Assembly (NCBI GenBank): GCA_016218815.1
Contig: JACRCX010000159.1
Location: 1-64,000, forward strand
Origin: Deltaproteobacteria bacterium
GTDB taxonomy: Bacteria; Myxococcota_A; Polyangia; DRWM01; JAAZOP01
Length of the DNA: 64,000 nucleotides
Direction: 5' to 3'
In this document: piece by piece, positions 40,714 to 47,674 of the stretch
Numbering within the stretch: position 1 is the first letter of the stretch
Layout: every line of letters starts with the position of its first letter
Made by a program: the position numbers and the translations under genes
Notes under the pieces: generated by a model
Seen by the model: only the letters and a program-made list of their open reading frames with translations
What the model was told of the DNA's origin: nothing
Databases searched by the model: none

Positions 40714-42284
40714 CGGCGACGTGGCTGACCTTCGGCGAGATGCTCCGGGTCAACGCGGTGAAGTACCCGAGCAACGTGGCGCTCTCCGACGAGACGCGCT
40801 CGTTCACGTTCCCGCAGACCGACCGGCGCACGCGCAAGCTCGCGAACGCGCTGCTGGGACTGGGCCTGCGGCCGGGCGACCGCGTGGCGATGTTCCTGGA
40901 GAACTCGATCGAGATCTGCGAGGTCTACTGGGCGTGCGCGAAGGCCGGGTTGATCGTCGTACCGATCAACTTCCGCTGCGTGGGTCCGGAGATCGAGTAC
41001 ATCATGGACCACGCCGAGGCGAAGGTGCTGGTGGCACACGACGAGTTCGTGCCGCTGATCGACCAGGTGCGGGCGGGCTTCCGGCACGCCGGCGCCGAGC
41101 GCGCGTTCGTGGTGGGCGGGAAGCGCGAGGGGTGGCGGGGGTACGAGGAGCTGGTCGAGTCGGGCGAGGACGCGGAGCCGCCGGTGCGGGTGCGGCCGGA
41201 GGATCCGTGGATCCAGCTCTACACGTCGGGGACCACCGGCAAGCCCAAGGGGGTCGTGCGCTCGCACGAGTCGTACGTCGCGTTCTACCTGATCAACGGC
41301 ATCGACTTCCGCTTCCATCCCGGCGAGGTGTGCCTGACGGTGATGCCGTACTGCCACGTCAACGCGACGTTCTTCTCGTTCGCGGTGGCCTACGTCGGCG
41401 GGCGCAACCACGCCTTCCCGGCGCGGTTCTTCGATCCCGAGAAGCTCCTGGCCGCGTTCGCCCGGCACCGCGTCACGTTCTGCTCGCTGGTGCCGACGCA
41501 CTACAACTTGATCGTCAACCTCCCGGAGGCGGCGCGGAAGAAGCACGACACGTCGTGCGTGCAGAAGCTGCTCTGTTCGTCGGCCCCCGCGCGCCAGGAG
41601 ACCAAGAAGGCCATCCTGCAGGTGTTCCCCGGCGTGCAGCTCTACGAGGGGTACGGCTCGACCGAAGCGGGGATCGTGACGACGCTGTACCCGCACGAGC
41701 AGCTCACGAGGCTGGGGTCGATCGGGCGGGAGTCGAGCGGGACGGACCTGGTGCGGATCCTGGACGAGGAGCGCCGGCCGGTGGCGCGGGGGGAGGTCGG
41801 CGAGCTGTTTTCGCGCGGGCCGATGATGTTCACGGAGTACTTCAAGGACGAGGAGCGGACGAAGGCGTCGTTCGCGGGCGAGTACTTCAGCGCCGGGGAC
41901 ATGGCGCGGCAGGACGGGGACGGGTACTACTTCCTGGTCGATCGCAAGAACAACCTGATCATCACCGGGGGTGAGAAGGTCTTCCCCAGCGAGGTGGAGG
42001 AGTTGATCTCGAAGGTGCCGGGGGTGTTCGACGTCGCGGTGATCGGCACGCCGCACGACAAGTGGGGCGAGATGGTGGTCGCGGTGGTCGTGCGCAAGAA
42101 GGACGCGACGGTGTCGGAGGCGGAGATCGCCGCCCACTGCAGGAAGAACGTCGCCGGCTACAAGGTGCCCAAGCAGGTCGTCTTCATCCCGGACGCCGAA
42201 ATGCCCCGGACGCCCACCGGGAAGATCCTGCACCGCAAGCTGCGGGAAAGGTTCGGCTGCATGCGGCTGGGCTGCGAGCCGTAG
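40710..42284 (+). CDS. AMP-forming acyl-CoA synthetase (class I adenylate-forming ligase)
   Basis: The ATG at 40710 overlaps the activator stop by 4 nt; GGAGG upstream. 524 residues. P-loop LYTSGTTGKPKGV, A5 motif YEGYGSTEAG, A7 YFSAGDMARQDGDGYY with hinge DRKNNLIITGG, and A10 Lys in PRTPTGKILHRKL are complete, so it should activate a carboxylic acid to its CoA thioester. Operon position after dehydratase and activator suggests that it loads the acid that the dehydratase (or reductase) then handles. The family also includes benzoate, cyclohexenoate, crotonobetaine and long-chain acid ligases; the acyl pocket does not let me choose. A palindrome follows the stop. Confidence 0.92.
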   Translation: MTATWLTFGEMLRVNAVKYPSNVALSDETRSFTFPQTDRRTRKLANALLGLGLRPGDRVAMFLENSIEICEVYWACAKAGLIVVPINFRCVGPEIEYIMDHAEAKVLVAHDEFVPLIDQVRAGFRHAGAERAFVVGGKREGWRGYEELVESGEDAEPPVRVRPEDPWIQLYTSGTTGKPKGVVRSHESYVAFYLINGIDFRFHPGEVCLTVMPYCHVNATFFSFAVAYVGGRNHAFPARFFDPEKLLAAFARHRVTFCSLVPTHYNLIVNLPEAARKKHDTSCVQKLLCSSAPARQETKKAILQVFPGVQLYEGYGSTEAGIVTTLYPHEQLTRLGSIGRESSGTDLVRILDEERRPVARGEVGELFSRGPMMFTEYFKDEERTKASFAGEYFSAGDMARQDGDGYYFLVDRKNNLIITGGEKVFPSEVEELISKVPGVFDVAVIGTPHDKWGEMVVAVVVRKKDATVSEAEIAAHCRKNVAGYKVPKQVVFIPDAEMPRTPTGKILHRKLRERFGCMRLGCEP

Positions 42285-42298
42285 AGCCGGCGCGGGTT

Positions 42299-42317
42299 GC
42301 ACGATCGGCGATCGTGC
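42299..42317 (+). repeat. 19-nt palindrome after the acyl-CoA synthetase gene
   Basis: GCACGATCG-G-CGATCGTGC, 14 nt after the stop codon. It is the same class of short perfect inverted repeat at a plus-strand gene end as those at 2791, 7319 and 30420, but with a 1-3-nt loop. No T-tract follows. Confidence 0.55.
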
Positions 42318-42348
42318 GCTACAGGATCGTTCGCATGGGAGTTGCGTG

Positions 42349-42849
42349 ATGAGGGGGCCACGAACCCTCGCCGGAGCCTCCCCGAAGACGATCGCCGTCC
42401 TGGGTGCCTGCGCGATCGTCTTGGGAGGCGCCTGTACGCTGCAGCTTGCGACCGCTCCCGCGTGGACGCCGCCTCGCGCGGTGATCGTGACGCGCGAGCC
42501 CCCTCCCCCGCCGCAGGTCGAGACTCCGCCGCCGCTTCCGTACGAGGACGCGGTGTGGATCCAGGGGCACTACGATTGGGGCGCCGAGGGTTGGGTGTGG
42601 CTGCCGGGGACCTTCGTCCGGTCGCGGGCCGGACACGAGTGGGTTGCGCCACGGTACGAGCGCGACGGGGGACGAGTCCGCTACATCCCCGGCTACTGGA
42701 TGCCCTTGCCGGCCGGTGGGCAGGCGGTGGCGGTCCCGGTGCAGCCCGCGCCGGTGCCGGTGCAGCCGGTTCCCGTGCAGCCCGTGCCGGTGCCGGTGCC
42801 GGTGCCCGCGCCGGTGCCCGGCCCGCCGCCGCCGACGATCGTCCAGTGA
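42349..42849 (+). CDS. YXWGXW-repeat lipoprotein with Pro/Val tail
   Basis: The ATG at 42349 overlaps a possible GTG at 42346. 166 residues: a basic start, a hydrophobic stretch and lipobox VLGGAC give a lipoprotein. A Pro-rich spacer leads to two YXWGXW-type units (IQGHYDWGAEGWVWLPGTF and APRYERDGGRVRYIPGYWMP), a motif of small bacterial surface proteins (PF12779) thought to bind the cell wall or water-exposed glycans. The tail is a Pro-Val repeat (VPVQP/VPVPV) encoded by an imperfect 6- and 12-bp tandem repeat at 42738-42830, which is likely to vary in length. It sits directly before a terminator shared with the convergent small genes. Confidence 0.75.
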   Translation: MRGPRTLAGASPKTIAVLGACAIVLGGACTLQLATAPAWTPPRAVIVTREPPPPPQVETPPPLPYEDAVWIQGHYDWGAEGWVWLPGTFVRSRAGHEWVAPRYERDGGRVRYIPGYWMPLPAGGQAVAVPVQPAPVPVQPVPVQPVPVPVPVPAPVPGPPPPTIVQ

Positions 42850-42860
42850 TGGCACCCGAC

Positions 42861-42898
42861 AAAAGAAAACCCCTGCGAGGAGGTAGGTCTCGCAGGGG
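42861..42898 (-). terminator. Rho-independent terminator
   Basis: Stem CCCCTGCGAG/CTCGCAGGGG (10 bp, 42870-42898) with a 9-nt loop. On the minus strand it is followed by TTTTCTTTT (complement of 42861-42869), a textbook terminator for the small genes ending at 42963. For the plus-strand lipoprotein the following sequence (TCTTCG) is weaker, so it may act in both directions. Confidence 0.88.
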
Positions 42899-42962
42899 TC
42901 TTCGCCGTCCCGGGAGGGGACGTCATTCTGCGGCGGCGACGTTGCGCCGCCGTGTGGACCGA

Positions 42963-43142
42963 TCAGTCCTCGTCGTCGTCCGACGGCGGCTCGCGGTCCC
43001 CCTCGAGCAGCTCCAGATCCAGCTCCTCCTGGAGGCTGAAGTCCTCCACCAGCTCGTTGACCGACCAGGCGCTGTTGCGGTTGAGCCGCAGCTCCTCGCG
43101 CTCGAACTCCTCGAACGTCGTGTAGCCTCGCATCGAGCCCAT
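42963..43142 (-). CDS. Small acidic protein, unknown function
   Basis: GGAGGGAGG sits about 5 nt before the ATG at 43142 (a second ATG follows at 43133). 59 residues: an N-terminal MGSMRGYTTFEEFEREELRL helix, then SAWSVNELVEDF and a strongly acidic end (LELLEGDREPPSDDDED). No Cys, signal or membrane segment. The acidic tail suggests binding to basic protein or DNA mimicry, but that is speculation. It forms an operon with the small gene at 43172-43369 (29-nt gap) under its own promoter and ends at a strong terminator, so the unit is clearly expressed in its own right, next to parAB. Confidence 0.72.
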   Translation of the reverse strand: MGSMRGYTTFEEFEREELRLNRNSAWSVNELVEDFSLQEELDLELLEGDREPPSDDDED

Positions 43143-43171
43143 GCCTCCCTCCTCGCTCCCCGACCCCCGTG

Positions 43172-43369
43172 CTAGCGGCGGGACGCGGGTCCGTTCCGGC
43201 GTTCCACCAGCGCTCCGTCCTCGGTCTCGTAGTAGTTGCGGGCGAGCTCCTCGCCGGTCCGGAACCAACGGTTCTCCAGGCTGGCGACGGTCCAACCTTC
43301 GTCGGAGACGTCGATCACGTAGGCCCCCATGCACCGCGACATGACCCGTTCGAGCGCCGCCAACCTCAT
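43172..43369 (-). CDS. Small protein of unknown function
   Basis: GGAGGTGAGAG immediately upstream of the ATG at 43369 is the best ribosome site in the region. The 65-residue product (MRLAALERVMSRCMGAYVID...) has a predicted beta-rich core, GAYVIDVSDEGWTVASLENRWF, followed by a helix (GEELARNYYETEDG) and a basic C-terminus. No known family is recognised. It is first in a two-gene unit with the acidic 59-residue protein and has a recognisable promoter 48-76 nt upstream. Confidence 0.72.
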   Translation of the reverse strand: MRLAALERVMSRCMGAYVIDVSDEGWTVASLENRWFRTGEELARNYYETEDGALVERRNGPASRR

Positions 43370-43416
43370 CTCTCACCTCCATCCGACCTGTAGGCTCATC
43401 GTCCACCTACACCTAC

Positions 43417-43445
43417 ATCATCCTACCGACTCGAACGCGGGTCAA
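43417..43445 (-). promoter_or_regulatory. Sigma-70-like promoter of the two small genes
   Basis: On the minus strand TTGACC (complement of 43440-43445), a 17-nt spacer, GATGAT (complement of 43417-43422). The start site near 43410 gives a leader of about 40 nt. Confidence 0.55.
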
Positions 43446-43483
43446 ATTTGCGTCCGTCGGAGGCAGCGCTGCGCACGGTCGTC

Positions 43484-43523
43484 CGGCCGCTCGGCCGCTC
43501 GGCCGCTCGACCGCTCGACCGCT
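43484..43523 (+). repeat. Five tandem copies of an 8-bp unit
   Basis: CGGCCGCT three times, then CGACCGCT twice, in the gap upstream of parA. It overlaps where the parA promoter would be expected; length variation could alter parA expression. Confidence 0.85.
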
Positions 43524-43581
43524 CGTTCCCTTTACCCCGCAGCCGGATTGCGGTACGGATCGCGACCGCGAGGTCGAGGGC

Positions 43582-44355
43582 ATGGGACGGGTGATCGCGA
43601 TCGCCAACCAGAAGGGAGGGGTCGGCAAGACGACGACCGCGGTGAATCTCGCCGCGGCGTTCGCGTTGGCGGAGCGTCGGACGCTGCTGGTGGACGCGGA
43701 CCCGCAGGCCAACGCGACGTCGGGGCTGGGGGTTTCGCGGCGCGAGGTCGAGAGCGGGACGTACGATGCGCTGCTCTCGCCGGAGGAGGCGGAGCGTTCG
43801 GTACGGGGAGCGGTGCTGCTGACGCACCTGGACGTGATGCCGTCTTCGGCGGGGCTGGCGGGGGCGGAGATCGAGCTGGTGGAGTTGGAGGGGCGGGAGC
43901 GCCGCATGGGGAGGGCGCTGGAGGGGCTGCGGGGCCGCTACGACTACGTGCTCATCGATTGTCCGCCTTCCCTGGGGCTGCTCACGCTGGGGGCGTTGTG
44001 CGCGGCGGACGGGGTGCTGGTGCCGTTGCAGTGCGAGTACTACGCGCTGGAGGGGCTGGGCTCGCTGCTGGAGACGATCGGGCGGGTGCAGCAGGCGTTG
44101 AATCCCGGGCTGACCATCGAGGGGATCCTGTTGACGATGTTCGATGCGCGGACGTCGTTGGCGCGGCAGGTGGCGGACGACGTGCGGGCGCACTTCCCGC
44201 AGCTCGTCTACGACACGATCATCCCGCGCAACGTTCGTCTGGGCGAGGCGCCGTCGTTCGGGAAGCCCGCGGTGCTGCACGACGTGCAGGCCGTGGGGAG
44301 CCAGCGTTACCTGGCGCTCGCGCAGGAGGTGCATCGGCGGTCATGGCGGACGTAG
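43582..44355 (+). CDS. parA: Chromosome-partitioning ATPase ParA
   Basis: 257 residues with no N-terminal HTH, as in chromosomal (type Ia, Soj-like) ParA. Deviant Walker A KGGVGKTTT with both Lys, Walker A' VDADPQANATSGLG, Walker B YVLIDCPPSLG, and the LLTMFDARTSLARQV and YDTIIPRNVRLGEAPSFGKP segments. ParA-ATP dimers coat the nucleoid and move the ParB-parS complex. parB overlaps it by 13 nt. Chromosomal parAB is usually close to oriC together with rsmG/mnmG, which are not in view; I found no canonical parS (TGTTTCACGTGAAACA). Confidence 0.95.
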   Translation: MGRVIAIANQKGGVGKTTTAVNLAAAFALAERRTLLVDADPQANATSGLGVSRREVESGTYDALLSPEEAERSVRGAVLLTHLDVMPSSAGLAGAEIELVELEGRERRMGRALEGLRGRYDYVLIDCPPSLGLLTLGALCAADGVLVPLQCEYYALEGLGSLLETIGRVQQALNPGLTIEGILLTMFDARTSLARQVADDVRAHFPQLVYDTIIPRNVRLGEAPSFGKPAVLHDVQAVGSQRYLALAQEVHRRSWRT

Positions 44356-45203
44356 AGCGCAAGAAGCAGGCGCTGGGCCGGGGCCTGGGGGCGCTGATCC
44401 CCGGTCTCGAGGAGAACGCGGGCGCGGCGCGGGGGCTGCTGCGGGTTCCGATCGAGCGCCTGCGTCCGATGACGGGCGGCCAGCCCCGCCAGCGGTTCGA
44501 CGAGTCGCGCCTGGAGGAGCTGGCCGCGTCGGTTCGCGAGGTGGGAATCCTCTCGCCGTTGCTGGTCCGGGCGGTTTCGGGCGGGTACGAGATCATCGCC
44601 GGCGAGCGCCGCTGGCGGGCCGCGCAGCGAGCCGGGCTGCTCGACGTGCCGGTGCTCGTGCGCGAGCGGACCGGTGACGACGAGGCGTTCGAGCTGGGGC
44701 TGGTGGAGAACCTGCAGCGCGACGACCTGAACGCGATCGAGGTGGCGCACAGCTACCGCCGGCTGCTCGAGGAGTTCGGCTACACGCAGGAGCGGCTGGC
44801 CAAGCGCGTGGGCAAGGACCGCAGCACGTTGGCCAACGCGTTGCGGCTGCTGAAGCTGCCGGAGCGCGTGCAGCAGATGACCGCGTCGGGGGAGCTGAGC
44901 GAGGGGCACGCGCGGGCGCTGCTGTCGCTCGAGGACGCGGGGGCGATCCTCGAGGCCGCGAAGAAGGTCGTTCGGGAGGGATTGTCAGTCCGGCAGGCGG
45001 AGGCGTTGGCGCGGAGGGGGAGCCGGGAGAAGCCCGGGAAGGCGAAGCCGCGCGAGTCGCCGGCCGTGCGCGATCTCATCGAGCGGTTGCAGCGGGCGCT
45101 GGGAGCGCGAGTCCAGATCCAGCACCGCGGGGGCCGCGGGAAGCTGGAGGTCCACTTCTCGTCGCTGGAACAGCTCGACGCCATCCTGAAGAGGCTGCTG
45201 TAG
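44343..45203 (+). CDS. parB: Chromosome-partitioning protein ParB
   Basis: The ATG at 44343 lies within the end of parA. 286 residues. N-terminal LGRGLGALIPG (the ParA-stimulating peptide in this family), then the CTPase fold with QPRQRFDESRLEELAASVREVGI, GYEIIAGERRWRAAQRAG (box II) and ENLQRDDLNAIEVAHSYRRL. The HTH follows at about 150-175 (YTQERLAKRVGKDRSTLANALRLL), and the dimerisation domain ends RGKLEVHFSSLEQLDAILKRLL. ParB loads at parS, slides as a CTP clamp and is moved by ParA. The box I has QPRQ where NPRQ/QPRK is commonest, a minor variant. Confidence 0.95.
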   Translation: MADVERKKQALGRGLGALIPGLEENAGAARGLLRVPIERLRPMTGGQPRQRFDESRLEELAASVREVGILSPLLVRAVSGGYEIIAGERRWRAAQRAGLLDVPVLVRERTGDDEAFELGLVENLQRDDLNAIEVAHSYRRLLEEFGYTQERLAKRVGKDRSTLANALRLLKLPERVQQMTASGELSEGHARALLSLEDAGAILEAAKKVVREGLSVRQAEALARRGSREKPGKAKPRESPAVRDLIERLQRALGARVQIQHRGGRGKLEVHFSSLEQLDAILKRLL

Positions 45204-45225
45204 GGAGGGCGCGGAGATCCGACTT

Positions 45226-45267
45226 ACCACTGAGACGCTGAGGGCACTGAGACAGACGCTGAGAAGG
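45226..45267 (+). repeat. GAGACGCTGAG-type imperfect repeat
   Basis: CACTGAGACGCTGAGGGCAC then TGAGACAGACGCTGAGAAGG: two imperfect units in the 97-nt gap after parB. A further family of short repeats confined to intergenic DNA. Confidence 0.55.
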
Positions 45268-45300
45268 CAGGCGAGAGGGGAAGAAGGGGGAGGCCGAGTC

Positions 45301-47643
45301 ATGGCGGTCGCACGGGGAGAGTCGGGCACGGTAGCGGCGCTCGCGCTGGTGGTGGCGGCGGCGATGGGGTGCGGCGGGGGCAACGGCGGGAGCGACGCGG
45401 GGGGGGACGACGGGAGCGGGCGGGACACGGCGGACGTGCCGCCGGCGGCGACCGAGCTGCGGATGATCAGCATCCGTGCGGTGGCGATCACGAGCACGTC
45501 GGCGATCCTCGGCTGGTACACGTACGTGCCCGCCACCTCGCAGGTCGATTACGGGGCGGACGAGGCGTACGGGACGACGACGACGGAGGACGGGGAACTG
45601 GTCGCGCAGCACCGCGTGGCGCTCACGGGGCTTTCGGCCGTCACGGAATACCATTTCCGCGTGCGGTCGCGGACGGACACGCTGGGGCCGGCGGAGTCGG
45701 AGGATCACGTGTTCCGCACGCTGCCGGGCACCTGCGTCACGGGCGACGGGTTCTTCGTGGACGGCGCAGCCGCGGCGGGCGGCGACGGGACCTCGTGGGA
45801 GACGGCCTGGGGGACGCCGGACGACATCGACGAGACGGCGCTGGGGCCGGGGGACTGCGTGACCTTCCGGGGCGGGACGTACGCGGACGCGCTGCGGCTG
45901 AGGGCGGCTGCGGGCGGCGAAGGGAACCCGATCACCGTCCTGGCCGCGGGGCCGGTCGTGCTGACGGGGGGCGTGCAGGTCGACGAAGGTGTGCACGACG
46001 TCGTGATCCGCGGGTTTGAATTGACGTGGAGCGACACGGCCACCCGGGGACCGGGCGTCGAGCTGGACGGGGATCGCATCACCTTCGTCGACAACTACCT
46101 GCACCACACCTCGGGCATCAGCCTGGACGGGGACGGCAACGTCGCGCGCAACAACCTGGTCTGGTACGCCGAGGGCGTGGCGATGGTGGTGGCCGGCACG
46201 GGCTCGTCGCTGGAGGACAACGACGTGTCGCGGTCGGTCTGCTTCTTCGCCGGCGACGCGGACACGTCGCGCTTTTTCGGGACGGGCAACGCGATTCGCG
46301 ACAACTTCTTCCACGACGTGTTCGCCGAGGACAGCGCGGCGGCGGACTGCCATCCGCACTGCGACTGCTTCCAGACCTACTCGGTCAACCCCGGGGAGGA
46401 GGCCCACGACATCACGATCGAGGGCAACACCTGCTTCGACATCTGCGGCCAGATGTTCATGGGCGAGGGGATCCTGGCCGACGACACGGCCGCGGACATC
46501 ACGTTCCGCGACAACGTCTTCGAGCGGGTCGGCGCGGTGGCGATGAACGCGGGGGGGATCCGCAACCTGCGCCTGGAGCACAACACGTTCGTCGGCGGCG
46601 GCCTGTCGGCGATCGGCATCTCCGACTGTCCCGGCGCGACGATCACGAGCAACATCTTCTACGAGAACCCGCATGCCTACGGCTGCGACGGGTGCCCGGC
46701 GGACTGGAACCTGGTCTGGCCGTACGACTGCTTCTTCGACCCGTTCCCGGAGGCGCACGGGCTGCACGGCGTGGACCCCTTGTTCGTCGACCCGGTGGAC
46801 CACGACTTCCAGCCGCTTCCGGGCTCGCCCGCCTGCGGCGGAGGCGAGGGCGGAACGCAGATGGGCGCCCTCCCCTGCGACCCGGTCGCCGGGTGCACGG
46901 ACCACGACGGCGACGGCTACGGCCGACCTGCCGCCGCGTGCGTCCATCCCGAGCAGGACTGCGACGACGAGGACGACGAGGCGAGCCCCGGGCTCGCGGA
47001 AATCTGCGACGGCAAGGACAACGACTGCGACGGGCTGACGGAGGAGGACTGCGCCGAGCCCCTCTCGCCGTACGTCCTGGACCTGGAGCTGGACGGCGAC
47101 ATCGCGGATTCGTCCGGGAACGGCCTGTGGACCGAGTGGGAGGGCGGCACCGGCACGTTCGTCGAGGGGCACGACGGCGGGCAGGCGCTGGCGCTGGGCG
47201 GCGGCGAGGGCCCGCACGTCCTCGTGGCCGACGACGCCCGTCTGCGCGGGATGGGGATGCTGACGATCTCGGTCTGGGCGCGCAAGAACGCCGCGGACGG
47301 CGGGGGCGTGATCCTGCTCAAGCACGTGTACTACATGCTGGGCGTCCGCGGCGACTCGGTCGACGCCTACGTCCAGACCCCCGACGGTGGCATCGACCTC
47401 GACGTCTACCACTACGCCGCGGTGAACGACACGGCGTGGCACCACTACGAGATCACGTACGACTCGCGCACGGGGCAGGCGCGGCTGCTGGTCGACGACG
47501 TCGAGGCGTCGTCCGGGACGGGGAGCGGGTTCATCCGGGACGAGCCGTGCGATCCGCGCGACGTCTCGGTGGGTGACGACCCGTGGGGCGACACGTTCGA
47601 CGGGGCGATCGACGAGGTGCGAATTTCGGACTGGGTGCCGTGA
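45301..47643 (+). CDS. Lipoprotein with FN3-like, right-handed beta-helix, MopE metal-binding motif and LamG-like domains
   Basis: 780 residues. The signal peptide ends at AAMGC. Domains in order: a FN3-like sandwich (about 50-145: TSTSAILGWYTY, TGLSAVTEYHFRVRS), a right-handed parallel beta-helix (about 150-520, with NNLVWYAEG, DNFFHDVF, GNTCFDICGQ, HNTFVGGG and SNIFYEN coils and many paired Cys), a MopE-type motif (about 535-585: DCDDEDDEASPG then CDGKDNDCDGLTEEDC), and a LamG/concanavalin-like C-terminal domain (about 595-780: LDLELDGDIADSSGNG, GAIDEVRISDWVP). MopE motifs occur in Myxococcota surface proteins and the copper-binding MopE. It is likely a polysaccharide-binding surface protein; no catalytic lyase residues can be assigned by eye. 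Confidence 0.83.
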   Translation: MAVARGESGTVAALALVVAAAMGCGGGNGGSDAGGDDGSGRDTADVPPAATELRMISIRAVAITSTSAILGWYTYVPATSQVDYGADEAYGTTTTEDGELVAQHRVALTGLSAVTEYHFRVRSRTDTLGPAESEDHVFRTLPGTCVTGDGFFVDGAAAAGGDGTSWETAWGTPDDIDETALGPGDCVTFRGGTYADALRLRAAAGGEGNPITVLAAGPVVLTGGVQVDEGVHDVVIRGFELTWSDTATRGPGVELDGDRITFVDNYLHHTSGISLDGDGNVARNNLVWYAEGVAMVVAGTGSSLEDNDVSRSVCFFAGDADTSRFFGTGNAIRDNFFHDVFAEDSAAADCHPHCDCFQTYSVNPGEEAHDITIEGNTCFDICGQMFMGEGILADDTAADITFRDNVFERVGAVAMNAGGIRNLRLEHNTFVGGGLSAIGISDCPGATITSNIFYENPHAYGCDGCPADWNLVWPYDCFFDPFPEAHGLHGVDPLFVDPVDHDFQPLPGSPACGGGEGGTQMGALPCDPVAGCTDHDGDGYGRPAAACVHPEQDCDDEDDEASPGLAEICDGKDNDCDGLTEEDCAEPLSPYVLDLELDGDIADSSGNGLWTEWEGGTGTFVEGHDGGQALALGGGEGPHVLVADDARLRGMGMLTISVWARKNAADGGGVILLKHVYYMLGVRGDSVDAYVQTPDGGIDLDVYHYAAVNDTAWHHYEITYDSRTGQARLLVDDVEASSGTGSGFIRDEPCDPRDVSVGDDPWGDTFDGAIDEVRISDWVP

Positions 47644-47674
47644 CGAAACGGCAGCGGCAGGTCGCCGGGGCGGC

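Noticed and set aside
43382..43600. parS site or replication origin next to parAB.
   Set aside because: No copy of the palindrome TGTTTCACGTGAAACA or close variant, no DnaA-box cluster, and none of rsmG, mnmG, dnaA or dnaN in the window.
45076..47445. A 789-codon minus-strand open frame opposite parB and the beta-helix lipoprotein.
   Set aside because: Arg/Val/Pro-rich, no motifs, and spans two well-supported plus-strand genes.
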